A stretch of 54,014 nucleotides of DNA from CAZMNF01 sp964567595 (GCA_964567595.1 CAZMNF010000010.1:1-54014); one strand, 5' to 3'; shown: positions 8,108 through 16,556, numbered from the stretch's first letter. Notes: a model not told the origin generated them from the letters alone. Translations and numbers: made by a program.

Positions 8108-8704
8108 TTAGGAGACGTCCCGATCGGTGTCAAACCCGGATCGCCGCGGCCGCCCGAAGAACGACGATCGACGCTCGGTTCCGACCTCCCGGTCGGCTTG
8201 ATCGTCGGGCTCCGCCTCGGAGGTTTCGGCTGAGGGCTGCTCCTCGGTTGAGTCGGTCAGCTCGGAGGCCGGACGCCCGGTGATGGCCTCCGACAACGAC
8301 GTCGGTCGCGACGTCAATTCCTCGTCCGACTGGACCTCCGAGGGAGCTTCGGCCTCGGGCTGCCAAGCCTCTTCACGCCCCTCGTGATGGGGCTCCTCGC
8401 TGTCGCCGGCTGGGACTCCATTCTCGTGGGGCTGGTGGAGCCGATGGCGTGGCGCGATCGTAAAGCGCAACGCCGTGCGCTGCTCGCCGTCGATCTCGAC
8501 GTCGACGAAGCTCGGCATGGAGACCAGGTCGACCCCGCTTGAGGCGAGATAGCTCCGCGCGATGGCGATGGCCTTGACGGCTTGATTGATCGCTTTGGGG
8601 CCGATTCCTTGGAGTTCTGCCTCGCCGGATTCGCGGATCGTGTTGGCGAGCGCGCCGGCCGTGGCAGACGCATCGGACTGAGCAGAGACTTTGAGGGTTT
8701 CCAT
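8108..8704 (-). CDS. spoVS: SpoVS-family protein with a long acidic tail
   Basis: Residues 1 to about 86 match SpoVS, a small Alba-like fold protein known from Bacillus sporulation but also present in non-sporulating Deinococcus-Thermus and others. The core starts M-E-T-L-K-V-S-A and includes the conserved A-I-N-Q-A-V-K-A-I-A-I-A-R. Normal SpoVS ends there. This copy continues for about 110 low-complexity residues rich in Glu, Ser and Pro, so it is probably a DNA/RNA-binding core with a disordered tail. It lies directly downstream of rny but has its own strong promoter. The ribosome site is purine-rich (AGGGAG) before the ATG. Confidence 0.88.
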   Translation of the reverse strand: METLKVSAQSDASATAGALANTIRESGEAELQGIGPKAINQAVKAIAIARSYLASSGVDLVSMPSFVDVEIDGEQRTALRFTIAPRHRLHQPHENGVPAGDSEEPHHEGREEAWQPEAEAPSEVQSDEELTSRPTSLSEAITGRPASELTDSTEEQPSAETSEAEPDDQADREVGTERRSSFFGRPRRSGFDTDRDVS

Positions 8705-8742
8705 GGCTCCCTCTCCCCCTCCCTAACGGGTACTCGCATTCC

Positions 8743-8771
8743 AGTATAATCGAGGTGTCTCCCACAGACAA
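8743..8771 (-). promoter_or_regulatory. Promoter of spoVS
   Basis: TTGTCT (8766-8771), a 17-nt spacer and TATACT (8743-8748) read toward spoVS, giving a leader of about 30 nt that holds the ribosome site. A 6-bp inverted repeat (GACAAG at 8767-8772, CTTGTC at 8780-8785, 7-nt loop) overlaps the -35 box. It could be an operator or a weak rny terminator. Confidence 0.65.
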
Positions 8772-8790
8772 GACCCAAGCTTGTCGTCCG

Positions 8791-10398
8791 TCAGCGCGCT
8801 CGCTCGGTGAACTGGACCGTCCGGATCACCTGGACCTTGATCTCGCCGGGGTAGTCGAGCTCCGCCTCGATGGTGCGCGCCACCTCGTAGGAGAGCTTGG
8901 CCGTCATGTCGTCGTCGATCGCGGTCGGCTGGACCATGATGCGCACCTCGCGGCCGGCCTGGATGGCGTAGGCCTCCTGGACGCCGTCGAAGCTGTTGCA
9001 GAGGTCCTCCAGCGCCTGCAGCCGCTGGATGTAGGCCTCAAACGTCTCCTGCCGCGCGCCCGGCCGAGCTGCCGACAGGGCATCCGCCGCCTGCAACAGC
9101 ACCGCCATGGCGGACTGGGGCTCCACCTCGTTGTTGTGCGCCGCGACAGCGTGGACAACCTCCTCGCTCTCGCCGTAGCGCCACGCCAACTCGGCACTGA
9201 TGAGCGAGTGCGGCCCCTCCACCTTGTGATCGACACCTTTGCCGATGTCGTGCAGCAGGCCCGCGCGACGGGCGGCCTTCGGATCGATGCCCAACTCGCC
9301 GGCAAGCGCGCCGGCAATGAAGCTGACCTCCAGGGTGTGTTGGAGTTGGTTTTGGCCGTAACTCGTGCGGAACTTGAGCCGACCGACCATCTTGATCAGC
9401 TCTTGGTGGAGGCCCTCGAGCCCGACGTCAAAGGCCGCCTGTTCGCCCTCTTCCTTGATGAGCTGGGCGACACGCTCTTGGGCGGTGTCAACTTGCTTTT
9501 TGATTTGCGCGGGATGGATGCGCCCGTCCTCGACGAGCTTGGCCATGGCGACTCGGGCGATCTCGCGCCGGACGGGGTTGAAGCACGACAGCACCACGGT
9601 GTCGGGCGTGTCGTCGACCAGGACGTCGACGCCCGTCAACGCCTCGAACGTCCGGATGTTGCGGCCTTCGCGGCCGATGACACGGCCTTTGAAGTCGTTG
9701 TCCGGCAGGGGCACGAGGCTGACGGTGGAGAGTTCGACCTCCTCGGCCGCGTAGCGCTGAATGGCCGTCGCGATGATCTTGCGGGCTTCCTGTTCGGCCT
9801 CCTGCTCGTAGCGTTCCTTGATCTCGCGGACCGTCTTGGCGTAGTGGCGTTCCGCGTCCTCGCGGACGCGGCGCAGCAGCTCCTCCTGGGCCTCTTCCTG
9901 CGTCAGCCCGGAGATCTCCTCGAGGCGCTGCTGTTCGCCCTCGATGAGGGACTGGCCCTCTTCAATGTAGCCGGAAACGCGCTCGAGGTCCTCGTTCAGG
10001 TCCTGCTCAAGCTGCTGCAGCTCCGAGGCCTGGCGCTCGATGCGCTCCTCGCGCTTCAACAGCCGCGACTCGAACTGTTCCAGCTTCTCCTCGCGACTCT
10101 TGAGGCGGCCTTCGCGCTCCTCGAGCTGCTGGGCCCACTCCGCGTGCTGGCGGCGCTGCGTCTCGCGGGCCTCGGCTTCCTCTTCGATCTGGCGGTTGAG
10201 ACGGCGTTCCGTCTCCTGCCACTGGCTGCGCTCGGTTTCGACGTCGCGTTTGACTTGCTCGAGACTCGCCTGCGCTTCGTCGGCGCGCTGTCGCGCCTCG
10301 GCCAACGCCTGGGCGAAGCGTCGAGCTCCGATCACGTAACCCAGAACCAGGAGGAGAACTCCCACTCCGCCCAAAGCAATCATTATCACGGGATCCAT
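8791..10398 (-). CDS. rny: Ribonuclease Y
   Basis: Membrane-anchored endoribonuclease that begins mRNA decay. The 535 residues follow the family layout: one N-terminal membrane segment, a long charged coiled coil (about 25-200), a KH RNA-binding domain (V-I-G-R-E-G-R-N-I-R) and an HD catalytic domain (G-L-L-H-D-I-G-K), ending in the usual R-T-V-Q-F. The ATG at 10398 is preferred over GTG 10407: AAAGGAG lies 10 nt upstream of the former but only 1-2 nt before the latter. The gene has its own promoter overlapping the 3' end of the MMPL gene and a leader of about 175 nt. Confidence 0.95.
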   Translation of the reverse strand: MDPVIMIALGGVGVLLLVLGYVIGARRFAQALAEARQRADEAQASLEQVKRDVETERSQWQETERRLNRQIEEEAEARETQRRQHAEWAQQLEEREGRLKSREEKLEQFESRLLKREERIERQASELQQLEQDLNEDLERVSGYIEEGQSLIEGEQQRLEEISGLTQEEAQEELLRRVREDAERHYAKTVREIKERYEQEAEQEARKIIATAIQRYAAEEVELSTVSLVPLPDNDFKGRVIGREGRNIRTFEALTGVDVLVDDTPDTVVLSCFNPVRREIARVAMAKLVEDGRIHPAQIKKQVDTAQERVAQLIKEEGEQAAFDVGLEGLHQELIKMVGRLKFRTSYGQNQLQHTLEVSFIAGALAGELGIDPKAARRAGLLHDIGKGVDHKVEGPHSLISAELAWRYGESEEVVHAVAAHNNEVEPQSAMAVLLQAADALSAARPGARQETFEAYIQRLQALEDLCNSFDGVQEAYAIQAGREVRIMVQPTAIDDDMTAKLSYEVARTIEAELDYPGEIKVQVIRTVQFTERAR

Positions 10399-10579
10399 CG
10401 TGGGCACACTCCTTTGGTCGATTCAGCCGGGCGATGGCTTCGCGGCGAATCCCCGTCGAGGTCGATAACCAGACCATTAGCGCCCCCAGGCTCAGACGTG
10501 GCCCGAGGTCGACACACCTCTCACGGGGATCGGCATGCGGATTCAGATGGTTCTGTGCGTTAGCCATTGCCAAACCCGG

Positions 10580-10609
10580 ATTATAGCGGTGAGCTGCAAC
10601 GGTGATCAA
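10580..10609 (-). promoter_or_regulatory. Promoter of rny with a long leader
   Basis: TTGATC (10604-10609), an 18-nt spacer and a perfect TATAAT (10580-10585) read toward rny. The -35 box overlaps the stop of the upstream MMPL gene. The expected start near 10573 gives a 5' leader of about 175 nt, the longest readable leader here. I saw no known riboswitch in it. Confidence 0.65.
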
Positions 10610-13452
10610 CGTCGGATGGCAATCACGGCCGGGAGGAACGTCAGGCCGAAGAGCGTCATGAACCCGATGCCGAGCACGGCCGACTGGCCGAGCACCTCGA
10701 GAATGGGGGTCCGGGCAAAGATGAGGCTGCCGAAGCCGATCATCGTCGCGAACGTATTGGCCAATATGGGCAAGGCCGTTGAGGCCATCGCGTCCTTGAT
10801 GCTCTGGGCGCCCAAATCGCGGAAGCGGGCGAGCAGGTAGACGCAGTTGTCCACGCCGAGGCCGATCAACAGGGGCGAGATGAGGATGTTGGCCACGTTG
10901 AAGTCGATGTCGAACAGATAGAGCGCGCCGAGCATCCACAGATATCCCAGCCCGAGCGTGACGAGCGATAGCCACGTTCCGCCTCGCACGCGCGACCGTC
11001 GCAGGCTGAGCCGGAGGACGCCCATGATGATGACCACGGCGGCGGCCGTGGAGTAGGCGAAGTCCTGGCGCATGTAGGTCTCCAGCCGAGATCGGGTCAT
11101 GGGCACGCCGAAGAAGTCGTCCGATATTTGGCTTGCCTTGTCGATGAAGGCGTTATATTGGTCGCTGTTCCAGATCACGTCCTCCTGGACGCGGGCAGCC
11201 ACGATGGCGTCGCCGTTGGGAGCGAAGCCGAGTTTCCGGTACTGTTCCGGCGGGTTGTTGATCAACTGATCGATGCGCTCCGGCGTGGGCAGCTGCGCCT
11301 GGAGCGACTGGACGCGCTCGATGAGCGAGTCGATGCTCTGCCGGAGGGCGAAGATGCGGTCCCCCATGTTCTTGTCGACAAGTCCCTGGAACCGTTCGCG
11401 GATGCGATCAGTTCGGCGTTTGATCTCCAGGAAGCGCTCCTCCAATTCGCGATTGCCCGTGGACTGGACCACGGAATTGGCGCTGGATTGGAGCTGATTG
11501 CTCAGCTTGCGGAGGGCGTCGACGAGCTCCTCCGGGTCGTTGAAGGGCTGGCGCAGGGCGGCGAGTTGCTCGGAGGCTCGTTGCAGGGGCTCGACAGGGT
11601 CCAGAGCTCGCAGCTGGCTCAGCAGCCGCTTGAAGCGAGCGCGCTCCTCCGGCTTCTCGATGCCGATCGCGCTGTAATAGCTCAAGGGGCGACGGTTGAC
11701 CTCCGGCATCCGATAGAGCTGGTTGCTGACCTCGCGGACGCGCTCCAGCGAGGGCTCAACGAAAAAGAAGAAGTAGTTTTCCGGATCGGCGATTTGCTCA
11801 CCCGTTTCAAAATTGTCGTTGATGTAACGTGCCACGTCCTGGCTGGGCAGGTTCCGTTGGCTCACGCCCTCGGAGATGAACGTAAAGTCGATCCGGCTGG
11901 CTGGCCAGGCGATGGCCGCCGTGCCGGCCATGACCAGCACCACCACGACCCAGCGGCGTCTGGTAATAGCTTGTGCGAACGGCTCCAAGTTCCACGGCCT
12001 CGGCGGCCGGCCGCGTTGGCGCCGACCGACGGCTCGCTGCCCCACGACCAACAGCGAGGAGAGCACGACGAGCGTCAGCAGGCAGGACAACAGCACCCCG
12101 AATCCCAGGATGAAGCCCATCTCGGACAGTCCCGTCGTCTGGGAGACGAGGCCCACGGCAAAGAGCACCAACGACGTCGCCGTCGCCGCCGTGATCATCG
12201 CCTTGCCCTTGACGGTGACCGCGTGCCGCAAGGCGGGCACGATCCGTCGAGAGCCCTGGCGAACCTCCAGGTAATGGGTGATGAACTGGATGCCGTAGTC
12301 GATGCCGAGACCCAACACGATCGCCGGCAGGAAGGCCGTCAAGAGGTTGAGCCCGCCGAAGAGGTGCTTGGCGATCGCCAACGTCAACAACAGCGCGAGC
12401 GAGACGGGGATCGTCGCGATGATGGGGTAGAGGAACCGCCGCAGGACGAGGATGAACAGCATGAGCACACCGACGACGGTGATCAACGCCGTCCGGTTCA
12501 TGTCGGTGCGCAGCATCTCGTCCGACTGGACGGAGAAGACGTGCGGTCCCTTGATCCCCCAGGTGATGCCTTGGGACTGCAAATCGAGCGAGCGCAGGTC
12601 GCTCTCGACGCGATGGACGACGCGGCGGTTGTAGGCCAAGCTCTGCGAGGCCGGCTGATCCAGCTGGAATTGGACCATGAGCGCGGTCGCGTCCGTGGAG
12701 AGCCAGTAGGGGCTGGCCTCCGTGGACACGGGTTGGAGGGTGCTCTGCAGCGACGACAGTTCGGACCGGAACGTGCCGACGCCGTCCTCGAGCGTCTCCA
12801 ACCGATCGGGCAGCTCAGCGAGCCCAGCCAGCACCGCCTCGTTGAGATCCGTCAGCTTGTTCAGCTGGTTGCTCAGGTCCTTGATCGTAGCGGTCAGCTC
12901 GTTGGGATCGAGGATGGCGAACCCGCTCATGAGCTGTTCGAGGGCGTCGGCCGTGTCGGCGTAGACGTCCGCGAGCGACGTTTCGGCGTTCGGCAGCGCG
13001 CCGTCGTGGTCGACGGCCTGGCGGAGCTCGTCGATGCGCGCCTCGATCTCGTCGATGGCGGCCTGGTCAAGCACGAGCGGGTCGACGTTGAGCGCCTGGG
13101 GCTGGTCGCGCTCGAAGCTTGCCTGCTCGACCTCCGCGTGGGCTTCAACGGCGTCCTCGACCTGGCGGCCCGCCGCCAGGAGCGTCTGGACCCGCTCGCC
13201 CCGGGACAGGGCATCGGGCGACTCGAGGCGCAACAGGACGGCGTCCTGGTTGACCTCGCTCTCCAGCAGATTCTGGTAGCGCTCCACGCGCTCCAGCAAC
13301 GGATCGTCCTGGGGCAGAAGATTGTTGAACGTGCTGTCGACGGGCAGGGTTTGCAGGTCGAGAACCGACGCCGCTGCCAAGCCGAGGGCGATCAGCAGGA
13401 GGACGCCGGCAACCCGGCGGATGGAGGCAAAGAGGGCGTGCATCGGCCGCAT
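10606..13452 (-). CDS. RND/MMPL-family exporter (HAE3 type)
   Basis: A 948-residue RND-superfamily membrane transporter with the duplicated MMPL layout. Each half has one membrane helix, a large extracytoplasmic loop (about 30-310 and 515-785) and a bundle of five helices. The first loop holds long heptad-like coiled-coil stretches. Family D-Y-G-type residues are visible in helix 4 of half one (G-L-G-I-D-Y-G-I-Q-F) and G-L-G-V-D-N in half two. HAE3 and MMPL members export lipids, hopanoids or hydrophobic compounds using the proton gradient. The substrate is unknown. The start is 9 bp after nusA, so it is probably the third gene of rimP-nusA-mmpL. Confidence 0.85.
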   Translation of the reverse strand: MRPMHALFASIRRVAGVLLLIALGLAAASVLDLQTLPVDSTFNNLLPQDDPLLERVERYQNLLESEVNQDAVLLRLESPDALSRGERVQTLLAAGRQVEDAVEAHAEVEQASFERDQPQALNVDPLVLDQAAIDEIEARIDELRQAVDHDGALPNAETSLADVYADTADALEQLMSGFAILDPNELTATIKDLSNQLNKLTDLNEAVLAGLAELPDRLETLEDGVGTFRSELSSLQSTLQPVSTEASPYWLSTDATALMVQFQLDQPASQSLAYNRRVVHRVESDLRSLDLQSQGITWGIKGPHVFSVQSDEMLRTDMNRTALITVVGVLMLFILVLRRFLYPIIATIPVSLALLLTLAIAKHLFGGLNLLTAFLPAIVLGLGIDYGIQFITHYLEVRQGSRRIVPALRHAVTVKGKAMITAATATSLVLFAVGLVSQTTGLSEMGFILGFGVLLSCLLTLVVLSSLLVVGQRAVGRRQRGRPPRPWNLEPFAQAITRRRWVVVVLVMAGTAAIAWPASRIDFTFISEGVSQRNLPSQDVARYINDNFETGEQIADPENYFFFFVEPSLERVREVSNQLYRMPEVNRRPLSYYSAIGIEKPEERARFKRLLSQLRALDPVEPLQRASEQLAALRQPFNDPEELVDALRKLSNQLQSSANSVVQSTGNRELEERFLEIKRRTDRIRERFQGLVDKNMGDRIFALRQSIDSLIERVQSLQAQLPTPERIDQLINNPPEQYRKLGFAPNGDAIVAARVQEDVIWNSDQYNAFIDKASQISDDFFGVPMTRSRLETYMRQDFAYSTAAAVVIIMGVLRLSLRRSRVRGGTWLSLVTLGLGYLWMLGALYLFDIDFNVANILISPLLIGLGVDNCVYLLARFRDLGAQSIKDAMASTALPILANTFATMIGFGSLIFARTPILEVLGQSAVLGIGFMTLFGLTFLPAVIAIRR

Positions 13453-13461
13453 GCCTACGCC

Positions 13462-14487
13462 TTATGCCTCGGCGTCAGTCGCCTCTGGCTCCTCGGCCGG
13501 TTGGGCGTCCCGCTCCTCGGTCTCCTCGTCGCCTTGGAGTTCCTTGGCAATCTCGTCGGGGCTCGTGGCGTCGATGTGCCAGCCGGTCAACTTCGCAGTG
13601 AGACGGACGTTCTGCCCGCCCTTGCCGATCGCCAAGCTCAGTTCGCCGTCGGGGACGACGACCGTGGCGTGCTTTTCGTCCTCATCCAGTTGAATGCGCA
13701 TGACGGTTGCTGGCTCGAGGCTGTTCTGGATGAGCTCCTGGAGGTTTTCGCTCCAGCGGATGACGTCGATCTTTTCGCCCGACAGCTCGCGCACGATTTG
13801 TCGGACACGGGCCCCCGACGATCCGACGCAGGTGCCGACGGGCTCAATCTCGGGAACTCTCGCGCGCACGGCCGCCTTGCTGCGCACGCCCGGCTCACGA
13901 GCCACGGCCACGACCTCCACGAGCCCCTGCTCGACCTCGGGAACCTCCAGTTCCATCAAGCGTCGCACGAAGTCCGGGTGCCCGCGGGAGACGAGCACGC
14001 GCGGATCGCCCTGAGTCTCCTCCACGCGGTAGAGATACGTCCGCAGCGTCTGGCCCGGGCGGTAGTGTTCGCCGGGGATGCGCTCACTGTCGGGCATGAG
14101 GGCTTCGGCTTGCCCGAGGTTGAGCCAGACGTCGCGCCCCTCGAAGCGATGGACGCTGCCGTTGATCAGTTCGCCGACGCGGGCGTGGAAGCGCTCAAAG
14201 ACCATCTGGCGACGGCGCTTCAGAATCTCCTGGCGGATCGTCTCCTCGGCACGGCGCGTGGCGATGCGGCCCAGCTGCGTCACGTCGAACTCGATCGATT
14301 CGCCCTTGTCGACGATCGTGATGTCCCCGGAGCTGCGATCAACCTCCACGTCAACTTCATCGGCGGTGCCGAACTGCTCACGGTAGGCCATGGCCAGTCC
14401 CTTGCGGACGGCATCGTAGAGCTCCTCGCGCTCCAGGCCCTCCTCCTTCGCCATCTCTTCCAAGGCCTCTAAAAACTCGACGTTCAT
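13462..14487 (-). CDS. nusA: Transcription termination/antitermination factor NusA
   Basis: 341-residue NusA, the short form without the C-terminal acidic repeats of Escherichia coli. Order: N-terminal RNA polymerase-binding domain (1 to about 125), S1 domain (about 130-200), KH1 (with C-V-G-S-S-G-A-R-V) and KH2 (L-A-I-G-K-G-G-Q-N-V-R-L), then an acidic tail of about 35 residues. It binds RNA polymerase and nascent RNA and modulates pausing, termination and antitermination. It follows rimP by 33 bp as in most bacteria, but the usual ylxR, infB and rbfA do not follow; an RND exporter does. Confidence 0.95.
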   Translation of the reverse strand: MNVEFLEALEEMAKEEGLEREELYDAVRKGLAMAYREQFGTADEVDVEVDRSSGDITIVDKGESIEFDVTQLGRIATRRAEETIRQEILKRRRQMVFERFHARVGELINGSVHRFEGRDVWLNLGQAEALMPDSERIPGEHYRPGQTLRTYLYRVEETQGDPRVLVSRGHPDFVRRLMELEVPEVEQGLVEVVAVAREPGVRSKAAVRARVPEIEPVGTCVGSSGARVRQIVRELSGEKIDVIRWSENLQELIQNSLEPATVMRIQLDEDEKHATVVVPDGELSLAIGKGGQNVRLTAKLTGWHIDATSPDEIAKELQGDEETEERDAQPAEEPEATDAEA

Positions 14488-14520
14488 CGTCGCATCACAG
14501 CTCCTCGCTCTGGACGTCGG

Positions 14521-14976
14521 TTAGGCGGGATCGAACGGGGGACAGACGCGGGCGTCGGCCAACTGGCCGAGGGGAATCTCCAGCTCGCCGTTGTCGGTCT
14601 CCAGCGCCACCGTCTCGCTGTCGACCGTCTGCAGCGTCCCCGTCCAGTTGCGCTGGCCCGCAATGGGGGCGTACGTCTTGACCCGAATCGCCTCGCCGAT
14701 GGCCCGATGGAAGTGCCCTTCGGTTCGCAGGGGCCGATCCAGGCCCGGCGAGGAGACCTCCAGCTCGTACCCTTGATCGACGGCCTCGTCAAACGGATCC
14801 TCCAGTGCCCGGCTGACGCGCTCGCAGTCGTCCAGCGTCACGCCGCCTGCCTTGTCGATCATCACCTGGAGCAGCCAACGGCCGGGCGTCTGGCGCAGTT
14901 CGAGCCAATAGAGCTCCACGCCCTCCGTTTCCGCGATCGACGCCGCGATCTCACTCAACTCGTCTCGCTTGCTCAT
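14521..14976 (-). CDS. rimP: Ribosome maturation factor RimP
   Basis: RimP binds the 30S subunit precursor and is needed for its maturation. The 151 residues have the family L-D-D-C-E-R-V-S-R-A-L core and E-V-S-S-P-G-L-D-R-P-L-R motif, followed by the SH3-like C-terminal domain. I chose the ATG at 14976. An in-frame ATG at 14988 lies inside the TATAAT box and so cannot be transcribed from this promoter. The -10 box ends 10 nt before 14976, so the leader is at most a few nucleotides. It is the first gene of rimP-nusA. Confidence 0.93.
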   Translation of the reverse strand: MSKRDELSEIAASIAETEGVELYWLELRQTPGRWLLQVMIDKAGGVTLDDCERVSRALEDPFDEAVDQGYELEVSSPGLDRPLRTEGHFHRAIGEAIRVKTYAPIAGQRNWTGTLQTVDSETVALETDNGELEIPLGQLADARVCPPFDPA

Positions 14977-14986
14977 CGCAACCCCC

Positions 14987-15014
14987 ATTATACGGGAAAG
15001 CGCCTGCGGATCAA
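14987..15014 (-). promoter_or_regulatory. Promoter of rimP-nusA, near leaderless
   Basis: TTGATC (15009-15014), a 16-nt spacer and a perfect TATAAT (14987-14992) on the minus strand, with 10 nt from the -10 box to the ATG at 14976. The predicted mRNA begins within about 4 nt of the start codon. The -35 hexamer is identical to that of the rny promoter. Confidence 0.65.
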
Positions 15015-15044
15015 TTGGCGGATGCATGCTCCCCGCCAGAAGGG

Positions 15045-15050
15045 TATAAC
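15045..15050 (+). promoter_or_regulatory. Likely -10 box of rluD
   Basis: TATAAC lies 17 nt before the rluD ATG, with GGGGAG as ribosome site between them. No good -35 hexamer is found at 16-18 nt. It is back-to-back with the rimP promoter 31 bp away, so both divergent transcripts start within about 90 bp. Confidence 0.4.
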
Positions 15051-15067
15051 GGCACCGGGGAGAGACC

Positions 15068-16006
15068 ATGTCATACGCCTGGACCGTGCCCGCCGAGGCC
15101 GAAGGCAAGCGTCTGGATCGTTGGCTCGTCGTTCAGATGCCGGAGCTGTCGCGAGCCCGAATTCAGACGCTCATTCGTGGAGGGTTCGTGCAACTTGACG
15201 GCGGAGGTGCCAAGCCGAGCACGCGGTTGACGTCCGGCGCGCGGGTGACGATCGAGGTGCCGCCCGACCCGCTTGCGGCCGTGGCGCCCGAACCGATGGA
15301 TCTGGCCATCCTCCACGAGGACGACGACATCGTCGTCGTCAACAAGCCCTCTGGGCTGGTCGTCCACCCGGCCGCCGGCCACGAGCGCGGCACGCTCGTC
15401 AACGGGCTGTTGCACGAGCGCACGCTGGCCCCAGGCAACGACCCGAGCCGCCCCGGCATCGTCCACCGGCTGGACAAGGCGACCAGCGGCGCCATCGTCG
15501 TTGCCAAGAGCGAGCGCGCGTCCGCGAGCCTCGTTGAGCAGTTCAAGGCCCGCTCCGTGGCGAAGACGTACGTCGCGCTGGTCCACGGCGTCTTGGCCGA
15601 CGCGGACGGGCGCATCGACGCGCCGATCGGGCGCCATCCGAAGCACGCTCGGGAGCAGGCCGTGCGCGCCGACGGCGGCAAGGCCGCGCTCACGGATTTC
15701 CGCGTGCTACGCGCTTGGGAGGATCGGACGTTATTGGCGGCCTTTCCTCGGACGGGCCGGACGCACCAGATCCGGGTCCACATGGCGGCCATCGGGCATC
15801 CCGTGGTGGGCGACACGCTATACGGCCAGGGGGCCGATGCCGAGTCGCTGATGTTGCACGCCTGGAAACTGGCCCTGGATCATCCGGCGACGGGCGAGCG
15901 GATGGCGTTTACGGCCGCTCTTCCGCCCCGATTCCGGAGCGTCGCTGAGGGGCTCGCGGAGCTCGAGCTGACGGCGTGGGCACGTCCGCCCGAAGCATCC
16001 GAGTGA
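15068..16006 (+). CDS. rluD: RluD-family large-subunit pseudouridine synthase
   Basis: 312-residue RluA/RluD pseudouridine synthase that isomerises uridines in 23S rRNA. An N-terminal S4 RNA-binding domain (about 12-75, with R-L-D-R-W-L and S-R-A-R-I-Q) precedes the catalytic domain. The catalytic signature H-R-L-D-K-A-T-S-G holds the active-site Asp, and G-R-T-H-Q-I-R-V-H-M is also present. The start has GGGGAG 7-8 nt upstream. The last 98 bp overlap the pgsA coding end on the other strand. Confidence 0.93.
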   Translation: MSYAWTVPAEAEGKRLDRWLVVQMPELSRARIQTLIRGGFVQLDGGGAKPSTRLTSGARVTIEVPPDPLAAVAPEPMDLAILHEDDDIVVVNKPSGLVVHPAAGHERGTLVNGLLHERTLAPGNDPSRPGIVHRLDKATSGAIVVAKSERASASLVEQFKARSVAKTYVALVHGVLADADGRIDAPIGRHPKHAREQAVRADGGKAALTDFRVLRAWEDRTLLAAFPRTGRTHQIRVHMAAIGHPVVGDTLYGQGADAESLMLHAWKLALDHPATGERMAFTAALPPRFRSVAEGLAELELTAWARPPEASE

Positions 16007-16505
16007 AGTTGCGCAGGTAGTCGCCCCCCGCCAACAGGACCAACCCGAGCGCGCCGTAGACGAGGTAGGTGTCGTAGGGCTCGTAGGGCAGGTTGAGCAG
16101 CTCCGCCAGGAGCGCAACCGAGAGCACGAACGACGCCGTCTTGCCCAGGGGCCGCGCGGGTGGCGGGTCGGAAACGCGGCGCATCCAGATGGACGCGCCG
16201 ATCGCCATGCCGCCCTCAATGACGACGAGGAAAGCGATCGTCGGCCAAGGCAGGTCGCCAATGGCGACCAGCGTCGCGCACAGCACGAGAAAGACGAACT
16301 TGTCGATGACGGGGTCAAGGAGCTGGCCGAGCGGCGTCTCCTCGCGGCGGAGTCGCGCGACGACGCCATCCAGCATGTCGGCGGCTTGCGCGACGAGCAC
16401 CAGCCCGAACGCGAGCAGACGCTCTCCGCTGAGGAGGGCCCAAATGACCGGCGGCATGAACGCCAATCGCATCAGCGTGATTCCGCTGGCCAGGGTTAAG
16501 CGCAT
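15909..16505 (-). CDS. pgsA: CDP-alcohol phosphatidyltransferase (PgsA-like)
   Basis: Integral membrane enzyme of the CDP-alcohol phosphotransferase family, probably making phosphatidylglycerophosphate from CDP-diacylglycerol. The 198 residues carry the metal-binding signature D-G-x2-A-R-x8-G-x3-D-x3-D (from D-M-L-D-G-V-V-A-R) and about five or six membrane segments. The last 30 or so residues are a Pro/Arg/Ala-rich tail beyond the final membrane helix, and this tail is what overlaps rluD. Its promoter places the -10 box 9 nt before the ATG. CdsA in the same window would supply the substrate. The exact alcohol is inferred. Confidence 0.82.
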   Translation of the reverse strand: MRLTLASGITLMRLAFMPPVIWALLSGERLLAFGLVLVAQAADMLDGVVARLRREETPLGQLLDPVIDKFVFLVLCATLVAIGDLPWPTIAFLVVIEGGMAIGASIWMRRVSDPPPARPLGKTASFVLSVALLAELLNLPYEPYDTYLVYGALGLVLLAGGDYLRNFTRMLRADVPTPSARAPRAPQRRSGIGAEERP

Positions 16506-16514
16506 GATGGCGCC

Positions 16515-16543
16515 AGTGTAGCTCCCAGCGTCTCCGATGTAAA
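16515..16543 (-). promoter_or_regulatory. Promoter of pgsA, predicted leaderless
   Basis: TTTACA (16538-16543), a 17-nt spacer and TACACT (16515-16520), with 9 nt to the ATG at 16505. The -35 matches consensus at five of six positions. The transcript should start 2-3 nt before the ATG. No Shine-Dalgarno sequence fits. Confidence 0.65.
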
Positions 16544-16556
16544 CAGGCGATTCCCC

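Noticed and set aside
10007..10572. A leader-peptide-like frame starting just after the rny -10 box (ATG at about 10570)
   Set aside because: The frame runs on into rny in another reading frame without a stop, has no regulatory amino-acid run and no ribosome site. It looks like a shadow frame.
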